Shown here in pieces: positions 1 to 5,844 of a DNA stretch of 7,618 nt. Made by a program: the position numbers and the translations under genes. Source of the stretch: Acidiferrobacter sp. (GTDB lineage: Bacteria > Pseudomonadota > Gammaproteobacteria > Arenicellales > UBA868); the NCBI GenBank assembly GCA_002694065.1, contig NZKZ01000170.1, positions 1 to 7,618 on the forward strand, read 5' to 3'. Every line of letters begins with the position of its first letter. The stretch's first letter is position 1. The notes under the pieces were generated by a model. That model was not told the DNA's origin and made no database searches. It saw only the letters and a program-made list of their open reading frames with translations.

Positions 1-2
1 AG

Positions 3-1463
3 ACCACCAAGATCGGCGAAGTCCTGTCACGCCTGACGGCAGACACAACCTTGATCCAGTCCGTTTCCGGGGTAAGTCTTTCGATCGTCTTGCGATCATC
101 AATCCAATTCATCGGGGCGTTGGTGTTGCTTGCTTACACGAATATTGAGCTGATGGGGATTCTTATGCTCATACTTCCGATGGCTGTTTTCCCGATTCTC
201 GGCGTAGGTCGATGGTTACGCCGCCTCTCGCGAGACTCCCAGGACAGGATTGCTGATGCGAGCGGCCAGGCGGCAGAAGTCCTGGGTAATGCGGAGACCG
301 TGCAGTCGTTCGTGGCTGAAGGTCTAGAAGTGAATCGATTCAGTCACGCGATTGAGGTGAGCTTTTCGACCGCCGTACGGCGGATCAGGGTTCGTGCCTT
401 CCTCACAACACTGGCGACGGTTAGTGTCTTTGGTGCCCTGATTTTTGTTCTCTGGCTCGGTGCCAAGGAAGTATTGAGTGGCGAAATGACGAGTGGAGAG
501 CTTGGTCAATTCGTCCTTTATGCGATGTTTGTCGGTTTCTCGGCGGCAGCCTTAAGTGAGGTCTGGGGTGAGGTTCAGCGTGCAGCGGGTGCCATGGAAC
601 GGTTGACAGAGTTGCTGTCGATACGCTCTGGGATTCAGGTACCCTCGCAGCCGTTGCCGCTGCCCCAGCCGACCAGAGGCGAGGTGGGTTTTCAGGGTGT
701 CAGCTTCAGTTATCCATCACGCCCGGGAGAACTGGCAATCAACAACTTTTCACTGCAGATAAATGCGGGCGAACATGTTGCTATCGTTGGTCCCTCAGGC
801 GCAGGGAAGAGCACTCTCTATCAACTGCTGCTGAGATTCTATGAGCCTCAGATGGGTACCATGACAATTGATGGTGTGGATATTCAACAGGTTGAAGCCC
901 AGGCTGTCCGGCAGGCGCTGGCGCTGGTGCCCCAGGAATGTGTGATTTTCGGCACGACCGCGTTCGAAAACATTCGCTTTGGGCGACCGCAAGCGAGCGA
1001 CGCAGAGGTAATCGCTGCAGCCCGCACAGCATCGGCGCATGATTTTCTTGTTCGTCTGCCACAAGGATATGACACGTATTTGGGCGAGAGAGGTGCCAGA
1101 TTGTCAGGTGGTCAGAAGCAGCGGATTGCTATTGCTCGGGCAATCCTGGCAGATCCCGCAATACTGCTGCTCGATGAGGCGACCAGTGCGCTTGATTCTG
1201 AAAGCGAGCGGCTTGTTCAGGCGGCTCTGGACAGCTTGCAGCAGAACCGGACGACCATGGTGATTGCCCATCGTCTGGCAACAGTGCTTGAGGCTGACAG
1301 GATTGTCGTCCTGGAAAAAGGCCGCATTCTGGATACAGGGCGACATGAAGAATTGGTGGCCCGGAATGCGGTTTATGCGCAGATGGTTAAACTTCAGTTC
1401 GGGAATACTGGAGCCTCGACATCCGATGCCACGCCTTTGTCCGTTGCCTTGCCCGAGGGTTAA
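3..1463 (+). CDS. ABC exporter, fused membrane and ATPase domains (5' partial)
   Basis: This is the C-terminal part (486 residues visible) of a half-size ABC exporter of the MsbA/lipid exporter type, which uses ATP to move a hydrophobic substrate across the inner membrane as a homodimer. The frame is open from base 3, with residues such as GEVLSRLTADT before any plausible start, so the TTG at 51 is internal and roughly the first 100 residues lie outside. Hydrophobic helices are seen around bases 90-220 and 400-560. The nucleotide-binding domain carries Walker A GPSGAGKS (789-812), Q-loop VPQE, signature LSGGQ (1101-1115), Walker B ILLLDE (1161-1178), D-loop SALD and an H-loop histidine in VIAHRL (codon 1269-1271), so the ATPase looks intact. 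The substrate cannot be read from sequence. It faces the catabolic operon tail to tail and is probably an unrelated unit. The stop is TAA at 1461-1463. Confidence 0.93.
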   Translation, partial: TTKIGEVLSRLTADTTLIQSVSGVSLSIVLRSSIQFIGALVLLAYTNIELMGILMLILPMAVFPILGVGRWLRRLSRDSQDRIADASGQAAEVLGNAETVQSFVAEGLEVNRFSHAIEVSFSTAVRRIRVRAFLTTLATVSVFGALIFVLWLGAKEVLSGEMTSGELGQFVLYAMFVGFSAAALSEVWGEVQRAAGAMERLTELLSIRSGIQVPSQPLPLPQPTRGEVGFQGVSFSYPSRPGELAINNFSLQINAGEHVAIVGPSGAGKSTLYQLLLRFYEPQMGTMTIDGVDIQQVEAQAVRQALALVPQECVIFGTTAFENIRFGRPQASDAEVIAAARTASAHDFLVRLPQGYDTYLGERGARLSGGQKQRIAIARAILADPAILLLDEATSALDSESERLVQAALDSLQQNRTTMVIAHRLATVLEADRIVVLEKGRILDTGRHEELVARNAVYAQMVKLQFGNTGASTSDATPLSVALPEG

Positions 1464-1494
1464 TCAGATAGGTTCGGCTTGTGTTGGGAGCTTA

Positions 1495-2496
1495 TCAGGG
1501 GGTGAACACGACCTTGATGGCCTCCTCGGCGACAAGCTGTGTTTCATAGGCTTCGCTGGCCTGCTCCAGGGGGAAAGTGTGGCTGACCAGCGGTTTGCGA
1601 TCGATTTTGCCCGAAGCTATCAGGCGGGCAGATTCGATGAACTCGTCCATTTCCCATGCCCAAGAACCATGAACCTGTACACCTTTGCGAACGATGATGT
1701 TGTAGTCGAGCGTAATGTCCTGTTCAAAAACAGCCACAATAACGACCTTGCCGTTCTGCCTGACGATCGACAACGCCTGTTCCAGGACGCTGGGGCCGCT
1801 GGCATTCTTGCCCATGCCGGCGCAATCGTAGACAACATCGACACCGCCGGTGGTTCCACTCAATAGATTTTCACTGATCAGGTGGTCACCAGACAGGACT
1901 TCGGTCAGGGCGCTGTCGCGGACATTGATGACCTGATCAGCCCCGAGTTCCTCGGCTTTAGCCAGGCGTTTATCGGACAGGTCGACGACGATAACCTTGG
2001 CCGTTGAGTGTGCCTTGATGCATTGGAGTATGCCAAGGCCTATGATGCCCGCCCCGATGATGACGTGGGTTTCACCGTCGGCTGCAGCACCGAGATTGGC
2101 AGCATGCAGCGAGGTTGCCAGAGGTTCAGTCGTTGCGGCTTCTACATAGCTGATATCGTCGTTGATTGGGACAAGAGTAGTCGCCATCTCGGCGCTGATT
2201 CGAATGTATTCAGCGTTACCGCCCATGCCCACCGTAGTGACGCGGTCACCGATGCTGACACCTGGCACATCACCGTTGATCTCGACAACCTCGCCGCTGA
2301 ATTCGTGTCCCAGGACGCGACCTGAATCGATGGGGCTGCCGAGTTGAAGGAACATGCCATGACGGTAGGTGTGCAGATCGGAGCCGCAGATACCACAGGC
2401 GCCGACCTTTAGCAGGACTTCACCGGCAGCGAGTACCGGTTTATCGATTTCTTCGAATCTGACATCGCGTGGACCATGAAACACTGCTGCTTTCAT
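1495..2496 (-). CDS. Zinc-type alcohol dehydrogenase (MDR family) lacking the structural-zinc lobe
   Basis: A 333-residue medium-chain dehydrogenase/reductase of the threonine/2,3-butanediol dehydrogenase type, expected to oxidise a secondary alcohol with NAD+ in the cytoplasm. The GroES-like domain shows catalytic-zinc ligands C37 (GICGSD), H64-E65 (GHEF) and probably E124 (TEP). The Rossmann domain has GAGIIG at 148-153 and an acidic D172 ending the second strand (VVDLSDKR), which favours NAD over NADP. The four-cysteine structural-zinc loop that normally follows GDRV is absent: GDRVTTVGMGGNAEY runs straight on, explaining a length slightly below the usual 345-350. It is the last gene of the leftward operon, starting 4 bases after the thioesterase stop, with a GAGGAA ribosome site inside that gene's final codons. 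It ends with tandem stops TGA TAA. A role in oxidising a hydroxylated ring or alicyclic intermediate is inferred from context only. Confidence 0.9.
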   Translation of the reverse strand: MKAAVFHGPRDVRFEEIDKPVLAAGEVLLKVGACGICGSDLHTYRHGMFLQLGSPIDSGRVLGHEFSGEVVEINGDVPGVSIGDRVTTVGMGGNAEYIRISAEMATTLVPINDDISYVEAATTEPLATSLHAANLGAAADGETHVIIGAGIIGLGILQCIKAHSTAKVIVVDLSDKRLAKAEELGADQVINVRDSALTEVLSGDHLISENLLSGTTGGVDVVYDCAGMGKNASGPSVLEQALSIVRQNGKVVIVAVFEQDITLDYNIIVRKGVQVHGSWAWEMDEFIESARLIASGKIDRKPLVSHTFPLEQASEAYETQLVAEEAIKVVFTP

Positions 2497-2500
2497 TTGC

Positions 2501-2926
2501 TCATTCCTCGGTGGGTGCGCCCAGAAGGCGTCGTATGTTGTCCGGTATCCGGATGGCTTTCAGGCTTCCATCTTCCTGGATCTCTGCATAGACCCGGGTT
2601 GCGCTCCCCTGGGTGACCAGTACTTCGTCGGAACGGCGGCTGGCACGGCAGCTCCAGGTCAATGTTGAATTGGAGATCTCCGCTAATTCCAGACGCGTGA
2701 TGATCCTCTCCCCGTAGGCTGCAGGACCCACGAACTCAAAATTAACCCGGCCCATGACGAAAGCCGTGCGGTCCTGCTCGACCATTTGCTTTACAGGGTA
2801 GCCTGCCTGGGCGAAGAATTCGTGCTCAGCATCGTTGAACCATGCCAGCATCCTCGGAAAGTAAACCAGTCCGAAGGGGTCAGACTCCCCCCATTCCACG
2901 GTGATTTCGCGGTAGTAAACCAACAT
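2501..2926 (-). CDS. 4-hydroxybenzoyl-CoA-type hotdog acyl-CoA thioesterase
   Basis: A 141-residue single-domain hotdog protein of the 4-hydroxybenzoyl-CoA thioesterase/YbgC family, the normal length for that family. Members hydrolyse acyl- or aroyl-CoA thioesters to the free acid and CoA in the cytoplasm. The N-terminal block WGESDPFGLVYFPRM matches the family motif; D16 sits at the position of the catalytic aspartate of the Pseudomonas enzyme. The following helix (LAWFNDAEHEFF) and strand FVMGRVNFEF also fit. The start ATG at 2924-2926 has only a weak AAGAG site 10 bases upstream. It lies 54 bases after the dehalogenase-like gene and 4 bases before the dehydrogenase. Because the operon also encodes an enzyme family acting on aromatic CoA thioesters, an aroyl-CoA substrate (for example a hydroxylated benzoyl-CoA) is likely, but the exact substrate is inference. 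Confidence 0.87.
   Translation of the reverse strand: MLVYYREITVEWGESDPFGLVYFPRMLAWFNDAEHEFFAQAGYPVKQMVEQDRTAFVMGRVNFEFVGPAAYGERIITRLELAEISNSTLTWSCRASRRSDEVLVTQGSATRVYAEIQEDGSLKAIRIPDNIRRLLGAPTEE
2504..2509 (-). promoter_or_regulatory. Ribosome binding site of the alcohol dehydrogenase gene, inside the thioesterase gene
   Basis: GAGGAA is exactly the last two sense codons (Glu-Glu) of the thioesterase gene and sits 7 bases before the dehydrogenase ATG at 2494-2496. The arrangement supports the chosen start and implies translational coupling of the two genes. Confidence 0.8.
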
Positions 2927-2980
2927 TGCGTATGTGCTCTTATTTAGGCTTGTTTTCTGTAAGCGATGGAGTGTAGCAGA

Positions 2981-3994
2981 TCATGGTTGCTCCGTTCCTT
3001 CGAAAACCTGTTCGGCGCGTTTTCGCTCGGCCCGCCGCGCCAGCTTTACTGCCAGGTTCGGTCCGACACCGGGTCTCGACCAGGGGCAGACCGCTATGCA
3101 GATGGCGCAACCTGATGTCTCTGCAAAGTAGGGGATGCATTTGTCGAAGTCGACGTACCACTTGTTTGTTCCTCTCACCAATTGTTTCTCGGCTGTGATC
3201 GCAAACGGTGGGCAGGCATCTTCACAGACGCGACAGCGAGAGCAGAAGTCGTCGATTCCGAATTCCCGCTTTGGCGTTGGCTCAAAGGGCGCATCTGTTA
3301 ACACGGCGGCCAGCCGAAAGGCGGAACCGAACTCCGGGTTGATAATTGAACCGTGCTTGCCCAGTTCACCGAAACCGCACTCCAGGGCTGGTGGGATTAA
3401 GAGGATGTCACCGACCATCGGGCCGGTTACCGGCTTGGCATCCCAGCCCTGTTGACGTAGCCAGCCCGCTACTTGTTTGGCGACGCTGGCGGCACGGTTG
3501 TATTGCCGGGAGACGTCCGTGCCACAAACCTGATCGGGCGCAGACTTCAGTTTGTCGTAATCATGCTGGACTGCGAGCATGATGACATTGGTGAAGGGGA
3601 CATCGGTGCCCTGGTAAGCCCACTCTGGCTGCATGCGAGTGACCCCGACTCGCTCGCAGTCTCCAGCCGCGACGAAGCGTTCCAGGGCCAGTGTCCAGTC
3701 GGCAGGTGATCTGTCTTGCCTATTGTCTGCGACTTCCGGCAAAGGGGTCGCGAGAATTTCCTGGCGTTTGGCTCGCTCCTTGATCAGTTCAGGGCCGGGT
3801 ACTTCCTTGGTGTAGAACCATTTTTGGGCGGCGCCGAAAGGTGCCTTTTCAACGTCGGTCGCCCACCAGACCACATCGGGGCGACGGACTTCCGATTCGC
3901 CGAGCCCGTTGACCGGGTTGCCCCACTGCTCAGGCAGCAGTGACATGAACTCGGGATCAGGCGTGAAGGGTCTGTGCGGGTTCCTGTCGGGCAT
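2981..3994 (-). CDS. Reductive dehalogenase-like protein with two [4Fe-4S] motifs, cytoplasmic and short
   Basis: A 337-residue protein related to the catalytic subunit of corrinoid reductive dehalogenases (RdhA family; more distantly the epoxyqueuosine reductase QueG). The C-terminal third has two ferredoxin-type motifs: C251-x2-C254-x2-C257-x3-C261-P and C286...C296-x2-C299-x3-C303-P. Before them, GFGELGKHGSIINPEFG (208-223) followed by R227 and LTD is the hallmark RdhA block, and Y165 lies where the family's proton-donor tyrosine is expected (assigned by eye). There is no twin-arginine signal peptide, no membrane anchor gene beside it, and none of the C-terminal reductase domains of aerobic catabolic dehalogenases; typical RdhA proteins are 450 residues or more. 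Its ATG overlaps the stop of the Rieske beta gene by one base (TGATG) with no clear ribosome site, so translation is probably coupled. Dehalogenation of an aromatic ring is possible; an electron-transfer or other corrinoid role is the alternative. Confidence 0.82.
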   Translation of the reverse strand: MPDRNPHRPFTPDPEFMSLLPEQWGNPVNGLGESEVRRPDVVWWATDVEKAPFGAAQKWFYTKEVPGPELIKERAKRQEILATPLPEVADNRQDRSPADWTLALERFVAAGDCERVGVTRMQPEWAYQGTDVPFTNVIMLAVQHDYDKLKSAPDQVCGTDVSRQYNRAASVAKQVAGWLRQQGWDAKPVTGPMVGDILLIPPALECGFGELGKHGSIINPEFGSAFRLAAVLTDAPFEPTPKREFGIDDFCSRCRVCEDACPPFAITAEKQLVRGTNKWYVDFDKCIPYFAETSGCAICIAVCPWSRPGVGPNLAVKLARRAERKRAEQVFEGTEQP

Positions 3995-3996
3995 CA
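3992..3996 (-). promoter_or_regulatory. TGATG stop/start overlap, Rieske beta to dehalogenase-like gene
   Basis: The beta stop TGA and the next ATG share one base. The preceding bases (TTATCTATCTC) hold no ribosome site, so expression of the dehalogenase-like protein appears to depend on translation of the Rieske beta subunit. Confidence 0.75.
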
Positions 3997-4485
3997 GAGA
4001 TAGATAATGATGGTGTTGAGAGCGGCATCGCAGTTGATCAGGTCAACGCGCTTGTGGCGTATCTTCAGGCCTGAGTCCGATCGAACCAGTTCGTGACGAT
4101 AGGTGCCGCCATAGGTGGTTTGCCTGTCATTGTAGTAAACCAGGCAGTGGAAATTCGATTCGACAGTGGTTATCTCGTCAACCTGTTCAGTGACACGTAT
4201 GTTGGAAATAATGTGGGAGCAGCGAATGGGGTAGTCTTTCGACGCTGCCCTGGGGTGTTTCAGATTACGGCGCCTGATTTCCATCAACACCCGGTCATCG
4301 TAGAACAGGGAGATATGATTGACAGGGTCTTCCTGGTCAGGGAGTACCGGCATCCAGTAAGTGCCATCATCGGTGTAAAGTTCGATCCAGCCATCCAGGT
4401 CTGCCTTGTCAAGAAACGCTGCTTCGTCGTACAACAATTCTTCAATGTCGCGAATCGTCGGGTTGCTGGTTATGACGTTGGTCAT
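3994..4485 (-). CDS. Aromatic-ring-hydroxylating dioxygenase, beta (small) subunit
   Basis: A 163-residue NTF2/cystatin-like fold protein, the usual size of the small subunit of Rieske ring-hydroxylating oxygenases. It pairs with the alpha subunit (typically alpha3-beta3) and is mainly structural. Family features visible are the N-terminal helix with EEAAFLD-like spacing (IEELLYDEAAFLDKADLDGW), ELYTDDGTYWMP at 35-46, the stretch HISLFYDDRVLMEIRR (57-72) and the C-terminal strands YRHELVRSDSGLKIRHKRVDL split by a turn. The start codon overlaps the stop of the alpha gene as ATGA (4482-4485), and its own stop overlaps the next start as TGATG, so the three genes are tightly coupled. No catalytic residues are expected in this subunit. 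Confidence 0.92.
   Translation of the reverse strand: MTNVITSNPTIRDIEELLYDEAAFLDKADLDGWIELYTDDGTYWMPVLPDQEDPVNHISLFYDDRVLMEIRRRNLKHPRAASKDYPIRCSHIISNIRVTEQVDEITTVESNFHCLVYYNDRQTTYGGTYRHELVRSDSGLKIRHKRVDLINCDAALNTIIIYL
4482..4485 (-). promoter_or_regulatory. ATGA stop/start overlap, Rieske alpha to beta
   Basis: The alpha stop TGA and the beta start ATG share bases in ATGA. There is no strong ribosome site directly upstream (only a purine-rich AAGAAG about 9 bases away), so re-initiation by terminating ribosomes is the likely way to keep the two subunits in equal amounts. Confidence 0.75.
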
Positions 4486-5813
4486 GATGCTTGTGCTTCT
4501 TGGTTCGCTAGCGGCGTGTCGTTGGTCATGTATGCTTTCCAGGCAGCGTACTGGGTGCGCATGTCGAGATCCGACGTGCCTCCATTGACCAGCCTGTCTC
4601 CCTGGTCCTCGTCCTGGCCAAAGTTACGGTGCATCTCGATCCAATCGTTGCCTGTTGAGGCCAGACCCTGTTGCACACGGAAGTAAGCGGTCAGGTCATC
4701 GGGGCCAACCATGGAACCATTGGCGTTGATCAGTCGTGAATAGAGAAGCGTTCTTTGCAACAGCGAATCCGGCGCGCCCTTGAGTCTGAAAGACCAGGTT
4801 TCAATAATGGTCTTATCAACCGCGATAGGGCGGACGACGCGTATATTCTGAATCGCTGACTTGATCGTGAGGGACGGATAATAGAGCGTGTTATGCGTGT
4901 TGTAAGTGAGTATTTCCCGGGTGCGGTCAGCGCCGTAGGCGGCGAGCATGGCCCGCTCATAGTCCGGATCAACCGAGTAATCAGCATGTATGCTGGTCTC
5001 ACCACCGTCATAGTGATGGCCATACCTGAAACCGGTAATGCCGGTTGATTCAAAGACTTCATAACTGGCCCCAAATGGAGGAATGATTTCCGCTTCGTCT
5101 CGTCTGGCAGAATCTTCCGGCAGGGTGGCGATATAGTCGTTCGCGGCGTCGACGACTGACTTGTGGACGATCATGGGGTGCATCGTGTCGTTCAGGTTCT
5201 CCAGAAACAACTTCCAGTTGCATTCATGTTCGTAGCGGAGCACGCCGCCAGCGACTTCAACTTCCCCTTCCGGAGAGCGATCGCAGAGATTGTCCATCAC
5301 GGTTGCGGCGCCACCCATCCATTCCTTTAGATCCGGTGCTCTGGGGTTCATGGACGCAAAAACGAAGCCCCGATAGCTGTCATAGCGGGCCAGTTTCTGC
5401 ATGTTGTAACGAGGGTCAGACCGGTCGAAACCAGTACCCTCGTAACCTTTCATGTTGGGGACGCCGGCCAGCGTGCCATCAAGCGCATAGGTCCAGCCGT
5501 GGTAACAGCACCGGAAAGCATTGACATGGCCGTCGCGCTTATCAACGATCTTGGCACCCTTGTGGCCGCAGCGGTTGTGGAGAACATGGATGTTCAACTG
5601 CTTGTCTCTGACCATCACGACCGGCAGGTGGCCATAGTTCAGCGTGATGTAGTCACCAGCATTGGGGACCTGGCTTTCATGGCCGATGAAGATCCAGGAG
5701 CCGCCCCAGATACGTTCCATTTCCAGCTCGAAGATGGCTGGGTCGGTATATATCTTGCGATGCAGAAAGGTCGGCTTAACCATGTCAGCGATCTGTTCGG
5801 TGCTGTAGCTCAT
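4482..5813 (-). CDS. Rieske aromatic-ring-hydroxylating oxygenase, alpha (large) subunit
   Basis: A 443-residue catalytic subunit that, with electrons supplied by a ferredoxin/reductase, adds oxygen to an aromatic ring. The Rieske [2Fe-2S] motif is C82-x-H84-x17-C102-x2-H105, followed by GWTYALDG. The mononuclear iron site has D209, H212 and H217 in LNDTMHPMIVH (207-217); the third ligand is probably D372 or D373 in GPDDLTAYFR. The length matches benzoate/anthranilate-type alpha subunits. I chose the ATG at 5811-5813 (MSYSTEQ) because it has a GGAG site 7 bases upstream and the family N-terminus begins there. The same frame is open to 6038, but that extension lies inside the upstream gene and reads as low-complexity, unlike any Rieske N-terminus. 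It lies 31 bases after the flavin enzyme gene and overlaps the beta gene by 4 bases. The substrate cannot be named from sequence. Confidence 0.95.
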   Translation of the reverse strand: MSYSTEQIADMVKPTFLHRKIYTDPAIFELEMERIWGGSWIFIGHESQVPNAGDYITLNYGHLPVVMVRDKQLNIHVLHNRCGHKGAKIVDKRDGHVNAFRCCYHGWTYALDGTLAGVPNMKGYEGTGFDRSDPRYNMQKLARYDSYRGFVFASMNPRAPDLKEWMGGAATVMDNLCDRSPEGEVEVAGGVLRYEHECNWKLFLENLNDTMHPMIVHKSVVDAANDYIATLPEDSARRDEAEIIPPFGASYEVFESTGITGFRYGHHYDGGETSIHADYSVDPDYERAMLAAYGADRTREILTYNTHNTLYYPSLTIKSAIQNIRVVRPIAVDKTIIETWSFRLKGAPDSLLQRTLLYSRLINANGSMVGPDDLTAYFRVQQGLASTGNDWIEMHRNFGQDEDQGDRLVNGGTSDLDMRTQYAAWKAYMTNDTPLANQEAQAS

Positions 5814-5820
5814 GTCAAAT

Positions 5821-5824
5821 CTCC
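5821..5824 (-). promoter_or_regulatory. Ribosome binding site of the Rieske alpha gene
   Basis: GGAG (within TGGAGA) lies 7 bases before the ATG at 5811-5813. It sits in the 31-base gap after the flavin enzyme stop and decides the start of the Rieske alpha gene against the longer open frame reaching 6038. Confidence 0.8.
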
Positions 5825-5844
5825 AGTCTGGGTCAATGGTACCA

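Noticed and set aside
51..53. TTG at 51 as the start of the ABC exporter
   Set aside because: The frame is open to base 3 and the residues before TTG belong to the conserved exporter block GEVLSRLTADT, so the gene begins outside the window.
1467..1496. Imperfect hairpin in the convergent gap: GATAGGTTC paired with GAGCTTATC, 12-base loop
   Set aside because: The 9-base stem needs two G-U pairs, works only for the rightward transcript, has no T-run after it and runs into the dehydrogenase stop. Too weak to call a terminator.
2927..2980. 54-base gap before the thioesterase as a possible internal promoter
   Set aside because: It is the largest gap in the operon, but I find no convincing -35/-10 pair; only a weak AAGAG ribosome site is visible.
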